Below, in pieces: positions 6,839-14,808 of a stretch of 18,022 bases of DNA. The position numbers and the translations under genes are program-made. The DNA is taken from assembly GCA_947476855.1 (NCBI GenBank), contig CANJSR010000037.1:1-18022 (forward strand), in the 5' to 3' direction. The notes under the pieces are model-generated. The model ran no database searches, was not told the origin of the DNA, and saw only the letters and a program-made list of their open reading frames with translations. This DNA comes from Acetobacteraceae bacterium. Lineage in GTDB: Bacteria; Pseudomonadota; Alphaproteobacteria; Acetobacterales; Acetobacteraceae. Within the stretch, counting starts at the first letter, position 1. Every line of letters begins with the position of its first letter.

Positions 6839-7585
6839 ATGGAAAACATCCCCCTGCTCGTCGTGGCCGGACTGCTCGCCGGCGCCATGAACGCGGTGGC
6901 GGGCGGGGGGTCCTTTGTCACCTTCCCGACCCTGGTCCTGCTGGGCCTGCCTCCGGTCGCCGCGAATGCGACGAGCACGGTCGCGCTGTTTCCGGGCACG
7001 ATCGCCAGCACCTGGGCCTATCGGGACGGGCTGACGGGAGTCGCGGGGGTCAGCCTCCGCCTGCTGCTGCCCATCAGCATCCTGGGCGGGCTGGTCGGCG
7101 CCCTGCTGCTGCTGTTCGCCCCGGCCTCCACCTTCGACGCCGTCGTGCCCTGGCTGTTGCTGCTGGCGACCCTGACCTTTGCCGGCGGGCGGGAGGTCGG
7201 GCTGGCGCTCAGCCGCCGCATGCGGATCGGCACCGGCACGATGCTGGTCTGCCAGTTCCTGATTTCGATCTACGGCGGCTATTTCGGTGGGGCGGTCGGC
7301 CTGATGATGCTGGCGGTCTGGAGCCTGCTGGACACGACCGAACTGAAAGCCATGGCCCCCGCGCGGACGCTGCTGGTCAGTGGCGCCAATGGGGCGGCGG
7401 TGGTCTGCTTCGTCATCGCCGGTGCGGTCCGCTGGCCCGAGATGCTGGCCATGCTGACCTCGGCCATTGTCGGAGGGTATGGCGCGGCGAGGGTTGCGAA
7501 ACGCCTCCCGCCCGGACTGATCCGGGTGCTGGTCCTGGTGCTGAGCGCGACGGTGACGGCCTGGTTCTTCCTGCGGCGCGGCTGA
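6839..7585 (+). CDS. TauE/SafE (TSUP) family membrane permease
   Basis: This 248-residue protein has about eight hydrophobic segments. It carries the family signature near the N-terminus: AGAMNAVAGGGSFVTFPTL, then LPPVAANATSTVALFPG. The second half repeats the theme with YGGYFGGAVGLMMLAVWSLL and the RTLLVSGANGAAV segment. TSUP members move sulfur-containing anions such as sulfite, sulfoacetate or thiosulfate across the inner membrane. The actual substrate here is unknown, and no sulfur-metabolism genes flank it. AGGA at 6828-6831 precedes the ATG at about 7 bases. It follows the EamA permease on the same strand with 74 bases between, so the two may be co-transcribed. It converges with the peroxiredoxin gene across a shared hairpin. 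Confidence 0.9.
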   Translation: MENIPLLVVAGLLAGAMNAVAGGGSFVTFPTLVLLGLPPVAANATSTVALFPGTIASTWAYRDGLTGVAGVSLRLLLPISILGGLVGALLLLFAPASTFDAVVPWLLLLATLTFAGGREVGLALSRRMRIGTGTMLVCQFLISIYGGYFGGAVGLMMLAVWSLLDTTELKAMAPARTLLVSGANGAAVVCFVIAGAVRWPEMLAMLTSAIVGGYGAARVAKRLPPGLIRVLVLVLSATVTAWFFLRRG

Positions 7586-7594
7586 CCTCCAACG

Positions 7595-7623
7595 AAAAAG
7601 GGCGGCACCCGCAGGTGCCGCCC
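7595..7623 (-). terminator. Intrinsic terminator of the peroxiredoxin gene
   Basis: GGGCGGCACC (7600-7609) pairs perfectly with GGTGCCGCCC (7614-7623) around the loop CGCA, a 10-bp stem. On the minus strand it is followed by five T residues (the A run at 7595-7599), making it a classical terminator for the gene ending at 7642. On the plus strand it lies 14 bases after the TauE-like stop and may help end that transcript too, though without a T run. Confidence 0.88.
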
Positions 7624-7641
7624 TCCAATCCGATCCGGCGC

Positions 7642-8124
7642 TTACAGGACGCCGAGGATGGTTTCGGCCTTGCTCGCCTCAAACCCGCCAGGGGCTTCGA
7701 GGCCGAGATGCGTCACCTTGCCGTCCTTGGCAACCAGCGCGTAACGCTGGCTGCGCATGCCCATGCCACGGCCCATCAGGTCGAGTTCCAGGCCCAGCGC
7801 CTTGGCGAAGGCGGCGGAGCCGTCGGCCAGCATCGACACCTTGTCGCCGGTGCCCTGGTCCTTGCCCCACGCGCCCATGACGAACGCGTCGTTCACGGAG
7901 ATGCACGCGATGGTGTCAACGCCCTTGCCCTTGATGGCGTCGGCGTTCTGCACGAAGCCCGGCAGGTGCTTGGCGCTGCAGGTGGGAGTGAAGGCACCCG
8001 GCACCGCGAACAGCACCACGGTCTTGCCCTTGAAGATGTCGTCCGTGGAAACTTCCTTCGGCCCGTCAGCCGTGGCCATCATCAGTTTCATCGACGGAAT
8101 GCTGTCACCGACCTTGATCGTCAT
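7642..8124 (-). CDS. Peroxiredoxin, Prx5-like (AhpC/TSA superfamily)
   Basis: This 160-residue thiol peroxidase reduces hydrogen peroxide and organic hydroperoxides in the cytoplasm. The peroxidatic cysteine is Cys49 in PGAFTPTCS, the near-invariant motif of the Prx5 subgroup. Cys74 sits 25 residues later, the same spacing as the second cysteine of human PRDX5. No cysteine occurs in the C-terminal third, so an atypical 2-Cys mechanism with a distal resolving cysteine is unlikely; it probably works as a 1-Cys enzyme reduced by glutathione/glutaredoxin or thioredoxin. The ATG at 8124 is preceded by GGGGAG at about 9 bases. It is followed by a strong terminator and separated from the upstream GMC gene by 121 bases, so it may have its own promoter, although none is obvious. 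No OxyR-type site was recognised. Confidence 0.93.
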   Translation of the reverse strand: MTIKVGDSIPSMKLMMATADGPKEVSTDDIFKGKTVVLFAVPGAFTPTCSAKHLPGFVQNADAIKGKGVDTIACISVNDAFVMGAWGKDQGTGDKVSMLADGSAAFAKALGLELDLMGRGMGMRSQRYALVAKDGKVTHLGLEAPGGFEASKAETILGVL

Positions 8125-8245
8125 GGAACTCGTGCTCCCCGAAAAATGGCCATGCCCCGGCGCGCCATTCGGCCGGGACCTGCCTGTTTGCGACTCCTAG
8201 CCTTCCTTGCGGCGGCGGACAATGTCCGATTACCAAGGTGGGGCA

Positions 8246-9862
8246 TCAGGCCGCATCCTCAAGGATCATCGCCGCCGCCTTCTCTCCAATCATGATCGAG
8301 GGCGCGTTGGTGTTTCCGGCCACGACGGACGGCATGATGGAGGCATCGGCCACCCGCAGCCCCTCGATCCCATGGACGCGCAGGCGCGGGTCGACGACCG
8401 TGTTCGTGCCGGTCCCCATGGCGCAACTGCTGGTCGGGTGGTGGTTGGTCACGCCCGTGTCGCGGACGAACTGCTCCAGGTCGGCGTCGCTGGCGGCCTT
8501 CAGGCCCGGCACCAGTTCATCCACCACATAGGGCTTCATCGCGGGCTGCTCGGCGATCTTCCGGGCGAGCTTCACACCCTCCACCATCGCCCGCATGTCG
8601 TATTCGGACCCGAGGAAGCCGAAGGTGATCGCCGGCTGGGCCAGCGGATCGGGACTGCCGAGGCGCACGGTGCCGCGCCCGTCCGGCGACAAATGCACGG
8701 GACCCAGGGTGAACCCCGGGAACGGGTGCGGGATGACCTTGTCCTTGGAACGTTCGAGCGTGCTCCATTCCAGCAGGTTGATCTGCATGTCCGGCCGCTC
8801 CAGCCGAGCATCGGTGCGGGTGAAGATGCCGGCGCGGATGCCGTTCACGGCCATCGGGCCATCGCGGAACAGGCCGTAGCGGATGCCGGCCATGATCTTG
8901 CGGGGCCAACTGTTCTCCAGGTCGTTCATCGTGATCGCCTTGCTGCATTTCCACATCAGGTAGATGCCGAAATGATCGTGCAGGTTCGATCCGACCGCTG
9001 GCATGTCGCGGATCACTTCGATCCCCATGTCGCGCAGGTGTTCGGCCGGCCCCAGGCCCGAGAGTTGCAGCAACTGCGGCGATCCGTAGGCACCGCCGGA
9101 GACCACGACCTCCCGGTTCGCGCGGGCCGTCTGCCGGCCGGCGGGGGATTGGTATTCGACGCCGACGGCGCGCCCGTTTTCGATCAGCACGCGGGTGGCC
9201 TGGCAGCCGGTGCGGATCACCAGGTTGGGCCGGGCCTTGGCGGGTTCGAGGTACGCCTTCGCGGTGCTCCAGCGGCGGCTGCGGGCGGTGGTGGTCTGGT
9301 AGTAGCCCGCGCCTTCCTGCACCGCGCCGTTGAAGTCGGTGGTGCGGGGGATGCCGACCTGTTCCGCGGCGGCGATCATCGCGTCGGCGAGTTCCGAGGT
9401 TGATGCCGCATCCGACACGTTCAAGGGGCCGCCGGTGCCGTGGAACTCCGACGCGCCGCGCTGCTGGTTCTGGGCTTTCTTGAAGTAGGGCAGGACGGAG
9501 TCCCAGTCCCAGCCGACGCAGCCCCTCTGGCGCCAGTCGTCATAGTCGCGGTGGTTGCCCCGCATATACACCATGCCGTTGATGGAGCTTGTGCCGCCCA
9601 GCGTGCGCCCGCGCGGGACATAGAGCTTGCGGCCGTTGAACTGGGGCTGGGGGGCGCTCTCGAACTTCCAGTTCACCTTGGCATCGACGTAGGTCTTGGC
9701 GAAGCCGAGGGGGATGTGAATCCAGGGGTTCGTGTCGGGCGGGCCGGCTTCCAGCAGCAGGACGCGGTGGCGGGCGTTCTCCGACAGGCGGGCGGCGACG
9801 GCGGCACCGGCCGAACCGGCCCCGGTGACGATGAAGTCGAAGGTATCGGCGGTGTCGGACAT
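8246..9862 (-). CDS. GMC-family FAD oxidoreductase (choline dehydrogenase-like)
   Basis: This 538-residue flavoenzyme oxidises an alcohol group while FAD takes the hydride. The dinucleotide-binding [15 protein letters not shown] starts near residue 15. The first GMC signature ([19 protein letters not shown]) is near 85-103, and the second ([16 protein letters not shown]) lies mid-protein. At the C-terminus His475 in [11 protein letters not shown] and Asn519 in AGNTNAP are the catalytic pair, 44 residues apart as in choline oxidase. Length and motif order fit the choline/alcohol dehydrogenase branch. The gene is not next to betB or betI, so a betaine-pathway role is not supported and betA is not assigned. 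AGGGGAAAC precedes the ATG at 9862. It lies 105 bases downstream of the molybdopterin gene, with a 12-bp hairpin between them. Confidence 0.92.
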   Translation of the reverse strand: MSDTADTFDFIVTGAGSAGAAVAARLSENARHRVLLLEAGPPDTNPWIHIPLGFAKTYVDAKVNWKFESAPQPQFNGRKLYVPRGRTLGGTSSINGMVYMRGNHRDYDDWRQRGCVGWDWDSVLPYFKKAQNQQRGASEFHGTGGPLNVSDAASTSELADAMIAAAEQVGIPRTTDFNGAVQEGAGYYQTTTARSRRWSTAKAYLEPAKARPNLVIRTGCQATRVLIENGRAVGVEYQSPAGRQTARANREVVVSGGAYGSPQLLQLSGLGPAEHLRDMGIEVIRDMPAVGSNLHDHFGIYLMWKCSKAITMNDLENSWPRKIMAGIRYGLFRDGPMAVNGIRAGIFTRTDARLERPDMQINLLEWSTLERSKDKVIPHPFPGFTLGPVHLSPDGRGTVRLGSPDPLAQPAITFGFLGSEYDMRAMVEGVKLARKIAEQPAMKPYVVDELVPGLKAASDADLEQFVRDTGVTNHHPTSSCAMGTGTNTVVDPRLRVHGIEGLRVADASIMPSVVAGNTNAPSIMIGEKAAAMILEDAA

Positions 9863-9929
9863 GTTTCCCCTGTTCCTGCTCTGCGGCGGCAGGGGATTGG
9901 ATACCAGGGTGGGCGGGGTTCGTCATGGG

Positions 9930-9960
9930 GTTGGGATGGTCCGGGTGTGACCATCCCAAC
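9930..9960 (-). terminator. 12-bp perfect hairpin after the molybdopterin gene
   Basis: GTTGGGATGGTC (9930-9941) and GACCATCCCAAC (9949-9960) form a perfect 12-bp stem with a 7-base loop, starting 7 bases beyond the molybdopterin oxidoreductase stop codon. The position fits a terminator or a 3' stabilising structure, but the minus strand after it has no T run. It may separate expression of the molybdopterin and GMC genes. Confidence 0.5.
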
Positions 9961-9967
9961 GGCGGGC

Positions 9968-11986
9968 CTACCAGGCGCGGGCTTCCAGCCACGTGCTCTG
10001 ATACGTCGCACCTTCCCCCAGGTCGGTATATCCGTCGTCGCACAGCATGTTCACTGTGCCGGACACCGCTTCCTCATCCGGGCGCTGGCCGGGGACCAGG
10101 ATCACGCCGGGGCGCACGTCTTCCCGCACATGCAGCACGACCCCGATGGCGCCGCGATCGTTGAACAGGCGGATCTTCTGCCCCTCGGTCAGGCCGCGCG
10201 CCTTGGCGTCGTCCGGGTGTAGCACGGCGCAGGGCGCGCCCTCGCGTTCCCGCAGGAAGGCGACGCCCGAGAACGCGGTGTGGCTCTGGAAATACCCGGG
10301 CGTGGTCAGCAGTTGCAGGGGGTAGCCGCTGGCGGGTGCGGGGGCGGCCGGATCGGGTTCCCATCCCGGAAGCGGCGGCTGGCCGTGATCGGCCAACGTC
10401 TGCGAGTAGAACTCCAGCTTTCCCGACGGCGTGCCGAAGACCTGCGCGCCCTTGCCGGCGATCGAGATCGGCCCCTGCTCCGGCAGCGCCGCCGGGTCGT
10501 AGGCGGCAACCGGGCCGCCGGCGCCCTGGAACAGTTCCTTCAGGATATCGCGCGGCGTCATCCCGAACACCGGATCGTTCAGCCCCATCCGCCGAGCGAG
10601 TGTTTGGGTGACGCGGAGGTTGGACCAGGCTTCGTGCTGCGGCGGCACCGCGGCCTCGCTGTATTGCATGTAGTAGGTGCCGTAGGAGCGGAAGAAATCC
10701 TCGGTTTCAAGATAGGTCGTGGCCGGCAGGATGATGTCGGCGTAGCGGGTCGTTGCCGTCATGAACGGATCGTGGACGACGGTGAACAGATCCTCCCGCG
10801 CCAGCCCCGCCCGCAGCTTCCCGAGGTTGGGGTTGGTGACGGCGGGATTGTTCGCCGCGATGAACAGCGCGCGGATCGGCGGGTCGTTCGCCTCGACCAG
10901 CGCTTCCCCCAGCTTCAGGTGGTTGATGGTCCGCGCGGTGGTTGGGCCGGAGGGGCGGCGGACGGCACCATAGTTCAGGTCGAAGGCCGCCGCGGTGGCC
11001 AGCAGCGCGCCGCCGCCGTAGCGGCCATAGGCGCCGGTCACGCCGGGCAGCAGCGCTACGGTCCGCAGGTTGCGCCCGCCGTATGTGAAGCGGCTCATGC
11101 CGAAGCCGATGCGCATGAAGGACTTCTTCGCGGCGCCGTACATCGCGGCGAACTGCTCGATATCCACGATGGGCAGGCCGGTAATCTCGGCCACGCGGGC
11201 GGGGGGGAAATTCGGTAGGACGTCGCGTTCAACCTGGTCGAAGCCCAGCGTATGGGCGGCGATATAGGCGCGGTCGACCATCCCGTCGCGCGCCAGGATG
11301 TGCATCACCCCCAGCGCGAGGGCGGCGTCGGTGCCGATGCGGATCGGCAGATACAGATCGGCGGCCCGGGCGGCGCGGGTGCGGCGGGGATCGATCACGA
11401 CCAGCTTGACGCCGCGGGCGCGGGCTTTCTCGATCAGCGCCCAGAGATGGACGTTGGTGGCGTGCAGGTCAGAGCCCCAGCCTACGACCAGATCGGATTC
11501 GACAACGGATTCCGGATCGGCGCCGGCCACTGGCCCGACCGTATGCTCCCACGCTGCGTCGGAGCATGAGTCGCAGACGGTGCCCGCGTTCAGCCGGCTG
11601 GTGCCGAGGGCATGGAACATCCCGTTGGTCAGGCCGCGGTTCATCAGGCCCTGGTGGGCGCTGTAGGCGTAGCCGAGGATCGCCTCCGGGCCGGACTCGG
11701 CGATGATCGCGCGCCACTTCGTGGTGATCTCGTCGAGCGCCTGGTCCCAGGTGATCGGCTCGAACTGGCCCGAGCCCTTGGGGCCGGTGCGGCGCAGCGG
11801 GGTCTTCAGCCGTTCCGGGGAATGCACGAGTTCGTGGTCGCGGTTCACCTTGCCGCAGGCAAAGCCGGCGGTCAGGGGATGGTTCGGATCGCCCTCGATC
11901 TTGACGACACGGCCGTTGTCCACGTGCGCGATCAGGGAGCACATGTCCGGACAATCATGCGCGCAGACGACCCGCTTGGTTTCCAT
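9968..11986 (-). CDS. Molybdopterin oxidoreductase, DMSO-reductase superfamily
   Basis: This 672-residue protein carries a [4Fe-4S] cluster and a bis-molybdopterin guanine dinucleotide site. The N-terminal cluster ligands are Cys8, Cys12, Cys16 and Cys44. Cys138 in GTVCDSC aligns by motif with the Cys/Sec molybdenum ligand of formate dehydrogenases. The IDPRRTRAA segment near 198-207 and the C-terminal aspartate-decarboxylase-like domain (VLHPDDAKARGLTEGQKIRLFN) are typical of cofactor binding. The ATG at 11986 is preferred over an upstream start at 12055, because GGAG at 11994-11997 lies 7 bases before it and the cluster motif follows at once. There is no Tat signal, so it should be cytoplasmic. 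No ferredoxin-like, cytochrome or membrane-anchor partner lies beside it, and the substrate is unknown. Formate dehydrogenase alpha and thiosulfate/polysulfide reductase-like proteins are the closest matches by impression. Confidence 0.88.
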   Translation of the reverse strand: METKRVVCAHDCPDMCSLIAHVDNGRVVKIEGDPNHPLTAGFACGKVNRDHELVHSPERLKTPLRRTGPKGSGQFEPITWDQALDEITTKWRAIIAESGPEAILGYAYSAHQGLMNRGLTNGMFHALGTSRLNAGTVCDSCSDAAWEHTVGPVAGADPESVVESDLVVGWGSDLHATNVHLWALIEKARARGVKLVVIDPRRTRAARAADLYLPIRIGTDAALALGVMHILARDGMVDRAYIAAHTLGFDQVERDVLPNFPPARVAEITGLPIVDIEQFAAMYGAAKKSFMRIGFGMSRFTYGGRNLRTVALLPGVTGAYGRYGGGALLATAAAFDLNYGAVRRPSGPTTARTINHLKLGEALVEANDPPIRALFIAANNPAVTNPNLGKLRAGLAREDLFTVVHDPFMTATTRYADIILPATTYLETEDFFRSYGTYYMQYSEAAVPPQHEAWSNLRVTQTLARRMGLNDPVFGMTPRDILKELFQGAGGPVAAYDPAALPEQGPISIAGKGAQVFGTPSGKLEFYSQTLADHGQPPLPGWEPDPAAPAPASGYPLQLLTTPGYFQSHTAFSGVAFLREREGAPCAVLHPDDAKARGLTEGQKIRLFNDRGAIGVVLHVREDVRPGVILVPGQRPDEEAVSGTVNMLCDDGYTDLGEGATYQSTWLEARAW

Positions 11987-12083
11987 TGTGTGTCTCCATT
12001 TGAACGTGTCGGATATGGCGTGATTGGCGTGGGGGCTATGAGACCGGATCGGCACGGGATGGGCGGACCATTGCCCGGTTAGG

Positions 12084-13091
12084 CTATTCCGCGACCTTTA
12101 CCACCAGTTTGCCGGTGTTTTCCCCGGTGAACAGCATCCCCAGCGCGCGTGGCGCCTGTTCCAGGCCTTCAACGACATGCAGTTTCTGTTGCAGCCGTCC
12201 GGCGCGGATCTGGGCAGCGAGCCAGGCACGTGCCTCGGGGTAGCGGCTGTTGTAGTCGAAGACGATGAAGCTTCCCATCCGCATGCGGCGCCCGCCCATC
12301 ATGCCGAGATTCCTGATCCCGTAAGGCTCCTTTGCGGCGGCCTGGGAGATGCGGCCGCAGCAGACGATCCGCCCGCCGGTCCGCATGTTGGCCAGCGCGG
12401 CATCCAGCATCGGCCCGCCGACATTGTCGAAATACACATCGACGCCGTCCGGGCAGGCACGCTTGATGGCGGCGGTCAGGTCGGGTTCAGCCTTGTAGTC
12501 GATGGCAGCATCCACCCCGAGGGTCTCGGTGATGAAGCGGCATTTGTCGGGACCGCCGGCGATGGCGATCACCCTGCAACCGTCGATCTTGCCGATCTGG
12601 CAGGCGATCTGCCCCACCCCTCCGGCGGCGGTGGAGACGAGCAACGTGTCCCCCGGCCGCAGGTCGCCCACGTCGCGCAGGCCGAAATAGGCGGTCAGCG
12701 CGCTGGTTCCCAAGGGGCCCAGCCAGTCCGCCACCGACCCCAGGGTCAGGTCGAGCTTCTGGGCCTCGCGCCCCCGCAGGGTGGGATGACTCTGCCAGCC
12801 GGTGCGGCCTTGCACGATGTCGCCGGGTTGGAAGCCGGCGGCCCTACTCTCCAGCACGCGGGCGACGCCGCCGGCGCGCATCGGGTCCCCGATCTCGATC
12901 CGGCGCGTGTAGGTGGGGCCTTCGCCGATCCAGGACCGCATGGCGGGGTCGATGGAGAGGTAGAGCGTTTCCACCAGCATTTCCCCCTCCGCGGGGGGGC
13001 GGATGGGCTGGGTGTCCTCGGCGAAGTTGGCCGGCCCGGGGATGCCGTCGGGGCGGGCGGCGAGCGTGAGGCGGCGATTGGCGTTGCGCAT
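12084..13091 (-). CDS. Zinc-free medium-chain NADP-dependent reductase (CurA/LTB4DH-like)
   Basis: This 335-residue protein belongs to the leukotriene B4 dehydrogenase/curcumin reductase branch of the medium-chain dehydrogenase superfamily, which reduces activated carbon-carbon double bonds with NADPH. The signature YLSIDPAMR is at 44-52. The nucleotide-binding AAGGVGQIACQIGK is at 155-168, and the later VDVYFDNVGG segment is typical of this branch. Zinc-ligand cysteines are absent. The ATG at 13091 has a very good GGGGAGG upstream. It is followed after 97 bases by the molybdopterin gene on the same strand. Its physiological enone or quinone substrate is unknown, so I do not give curA as the symbol. 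Confidence 0.9.
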   Translation of the reverse strand: MRNANRRLTLAARPDGIPGPANFAEDTQPIRPPAEGEMLVETLYLSIDPAMRSWIGEGPTYTRRIEIGDPMRAGGVARVLESRAAGFQPGDIVQGRTGWQSHPTLRGREAQKLDLTLGSVADWLGPLGTSALTAYFGLRDVGDLRPGDTLLVSTAAGGVGQIACQIGKIDGCRVIAIAGGPDKCRFITETLGVDAAIDYKAEPDLTAAIKRACPDGVDVYFDNVGGPMLDAALANMRTGGRIVCCGRISQAAAKEPYGIRNLGMMGGRRMRMGSFIVFDYNSRYPEARAWLAAQIRAGRLQQKLHVVEGLEQAPRALGMLFTGENTGKLVVKVAE

Positions 13092-13155
13092 GGATGGAAA
13101 CCTCCCCGTTTTCAGGCTGGCATGCTGTCCGGGCCGGCGGTGCCTGGCAACCGGG

Positions 13156-13473
13156 TCAGCGCGCCAGAGCGACCCGGCCGGCGACCTGGCCGGTGCGCGG
13201 GTCCAGCAGGACGATGCGATCGGCGCCGCCGCCGGTCAGTTGGACCGCCAGGCGGTCGGCCACGGTGGTGATCCCGGCGATCCGGGTGCCGGGGGGCTCA
13301 TCAAGGATGGCGGCAATCTGCGCGATCTCCATCGACGCCATAGCCGCGGTCGGCGTGGCCGATCCCATGCCCCGCTTGGCCATCATCACGAACAGGGTCG
13401 TGGTCCCCAGCACGATCAGCACCGCCATGACGATCGCGGCGATCTTGACCGCCCGCAACGCACCTTCGTTCAT
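13156..13473 (-). CDS. Small one-helix membrane protein, probably DUF6476 family
   Basis: The product is 105 residues with one hydrophobic segment at about residues 9-32, then a hydrophilic domain ending in a short beta-like stretch (DRLAVQLTGGGADRIVLLD) with the closing DPRTGQVAGRV. This shape and its place divergent to an RluA-family gene match a small alphaproteobacterial family of unknown function, which I recall as DUF6476. The assignment is from memory. The helix probably anchors a periplasmic domain in the inner membrane. I chose the ATG at 13473 over a TTG at 13479 because AAAGG lies about 6 bases before the ATG. Only 45 bases separate it from the divergent pseudouridine synthase gene, so their promoters must overlap or lie within coding sequence. 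Confidence 0.75.
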   Translation of the reverse strand: MNEGALRAVKIAAIVMAVLIVLGTTTLFVMMAKRGMGSATPTAAMASMEIAQIAAILDEPPGTRIAGITTVADRLAVQLTGGGADRIVLLDPRTGQVAGRVALAR

Positions 13474-13518
13474 ACTCAACCTTTCTTGTGGTGACCGTTC
13501 CGCGTAAGCCCAGCCATC

Positions 13519-14541
13519 ATGTCAGAGCCAACCCACCCCTCCGATCCGCATGGGACCGACGCGCCGCCCCCCGGGCCGTTCCGCCTGACCATCGGCGCGG
13601 AGGCCGCGGGCCAGCGGATCGACCGCGTGCTGGCCGAGGCGATTGGCGGCCTCTCCCGCTCTCGCGTGAAGACCCTGATAGACGAAGGCCGGCTGCAACG
13701 CGACGGCCGAGCGGTGACGGAGCCGGCGGAGGGGGCGAAGGAGGGGGCGCAGTATGTGCTGGACATCCCGCCGCCGGTCCCGGCCGTACCGGTCGCGCAG
13801 GTGATCCCGTTCACCGTGCTGTACGAGGACGCGGACCTGATCGTGCTGGACAAGCCGGCGGGCCTGGTCGTGCATCCGGCGCCGGGGAACTACGACGGCA
13901 CGCTGGTGAACGCGTTGCTCGCCCATTGCGGTCCGGGGTTCACGGGCATCGGGGCGGAGCGGCGTCCGGGCATCGTGCATCGGCTGGACAAGGACACGTC
14001 CGGCGTCATGGTGGTGGCCAAGACGCAGCTTGCGAGCGATGCGCTGACCACCGCCTTCGCGAACCGGGATTTGGACCGGTCGTATCTCGCGCTGGCCTGG
14101 GGCGTTCCCAGTCCTGGCGCGGGGCAGATCGAGGGCGCGATCGGCCGCGACAAGCGGGACCGGAAGCGAATGGCGCTGGTGACGCATGGGGGGAAGGCCG
14201 CCCTGACCCATTACCGGACGCTGCGCGTGTGGCGCATGGCTGTCAGCCTGCTGGAGTGCCGGCTGGCCACCGGGCGCACCCACCAGATCAGGGTGCATCT
14301 GTCGTCCCAGGGCCACCCGATCGTGGGTGACCCGGTCTATCTACGCCGGATCCCGGCCGCGGCGCGGGGGTTGGAGGGGCCGGTTCGCGGGCATCTCCTT
14401 GATTTTCCCCGGCAAGCACTCCATGCGGCCTCGTTGGGTTTTGCCCATCCGCGGACGGGCCAGGCGCTGCGGTTTGAGACTCCGCCGCCGGCCGATATGC
14501 GGGAACTGATCACGGAACTGGATGCCGTCGGCGGGGCGTAA
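13519..14541 (+). CDS. rluD: 23S rRNA pseudouridine synthase, RluA family (RluD-like)
   Basis: This 340-residue enzyme isomerises uridine to pseudouridine in ribosomal RNA. An S4-type RNA-binding domain occupies about residues 22-85 (AGQRIDRVLAE and SRSRVKTLIDEGRLQRDG). The catalytic domain begins near 97 with LYEDADLIVLDKPAGLVVHP. The catalytic aspartate is Asp157 in HRLDKDTSG (154-162). The later RTHQIRVHL motif completes the active-site signature. S4 domain plus length fit RluD, which modifies helix 69 of 23S rRNA; RluC is the main alternative, and the symbol is tentative. The ATG at 13519 lacks a clear ribosome binding site. The gene is divergent from the small membrane protein and is followed by the rpoH promoter region. 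Confidence 0.9.
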   Translation: MSEPTHPSDPHGTDAPPPGPFRLTIGAEAAGQRIDRVLAEAIGGLSRSRVKTLIDEGRLQRDGRAVTEPAEGAKEGAQYVLDIPPPVPAVPVAQVIPFTVLYEDADLIVLDKPAGLVVHPAPGNYDGTLVNALLAHCGPGFTGIGAERRPGIVHRLDKDTSGVMVVAKTQLASDALTTAFANRDLDRSYLALAWGVPSPGAGQIEGAIGRDKRDRKRMALVTHGGKAALTHYRTLRVWRMAVSLLECRLATGRTHQIRVHLSSQGHPIVGDPVYLRRIPAAARGLEGPVRGHLLDFPRQALHAASLGFAHPRTGQALRFETPPPADMRELITELDAVGGA

Positions 14542-14568
14542 ACGATGCAATAGGGGTTTGTACTTATT

Positions 14569-14588
14569 CGCGTAAGCCACCCTACGCG
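14569..14588 (+). terminator. Short hairpin after rluD, weak terminator candidate
   Basis: CGCGTA (14569-14574) pairs with TACGCG (14583-14588) around an 8-base loop and is followed by a short T-containing stretch. It begins 28 bases after the pseudouridine synthase stop. Six pairs and no real T run make it only a candidate. Confidence 0.35.
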
Positions 14589-14590
14589 TT

Positions 14591-14606
14591 GTTAACCTTA
14601 TGTTAA
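14591..14606 (-). promoter_or_regulatory. CtrA-type binding site at the rpoH promoter
   Basis: Read on the minus strand the site is TTAA, 7 bases, TTAAC, an exact match to the consensus for the alphaproteobacterial cell-cycle regulator CtrA. It ends 2 bp before the -35 element of the rpoH promoter. Such an AT-rich spaced motif is rare by chance at this GC content. Binding is inferred, not shown. Confidence 0.5.
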
Positions 14607-14608
14607 TC

Positions 14609-14637
14609 TTGACAGTACCAGACTGGTCCGGTATACG
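14609..14637 (+). promoter_or_regulatory. Sigma-70-type promoter of rpoH
   Basis: A perfect -35 TTGACA (14609-14614) and a -10 TATACG (14632-14637) are separated by 17 bases, the ideal spacing. Transcription should start near 14644, giving a leader of about 180 bases before rpoH. This is the clearest promoter in the window. Confidence 0.72.
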
Positions 14638-14658
14638 GAAGCTACCGAGGACGGAAGG

Positions 14659-14808
14659 ATGCGTCCGCTTCGGTGGGGAAGTCCGGATACACGCTGCCAG
14701 AACGGGGCGGGAATTCGGGACGTAACGTCTCCTGCCCGCATCCAGACTGACACCAGTCACGTATTAGCCATGAACTTGCGCCTTGGCGGGCACGGTTCCA
14801 TCGGCTGA
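14659..14808 (+). CDS. Possible 49-codon leader ORF upstream of rpoH
   Basis: An ATG at 14659 has GGACGGAAGG directly before it and lies about 15 bases after the predicted transcription start. It reads 49 codons to a TGA at 14806-14808, which touches the rpoH ribosome binding site and ends 14 bases before the rpoH ATG. The peptide contains arginine, glycine and one cysteine, with no hydrophobic helix and no family I recognise. Its third codon positions are less GC-rich than in neighbouring genes, which argues against a conserved protein. If translated, it could couple or gate rpoH translation, or unfold the leader structures. It may equally be a chance frame. Confidence 0.3.
   Translation: MRPLRWGSPDTRCQNGAGIRDVTSPARIQTDTSHVLAMNLRLGGHGSIG
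14707..14739 (+). promoter_or_regulatory. Extended hairpin in the rpoH leader
   Basis: GCGGG (14707-14711) pairs with CCCGC (14735-14739). Inside, across an internal loop, GGGACG (14717-14722) pairs with CGTCTC (14726-14731), including one G-T, around a TAA loop. The bases CTCCT at 14729-14733 could alternatively pair with AGGAG at 14810-14814 in the rpoH ribosome binding site, so two exclusive folds are possible. Confidence 0.45.

Noticed and set aside
8207..9403. 398-residue plus-strand frame opposite the GMC oxidoreductase
   Set aside because: The GMC gene on the other strand has complete catalytic motifs; this frame shows only a shadow composition.
9930..9960. 12-bp hairpin as a regulator operator for the GMC gene
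   Set aside because: It lies just after the molybdopterin stop, where a transcript-end structure is the simpler explanation; no palindromic half-site of a known regulator was recognised.
10280..11218. 312-residue plus-strand frame opposite the molybdopterin gene
   Set aside because: Arg/Gly/Val-rich shadow with no ribosome binding site and no motif; the minus-strand gene is well supported.
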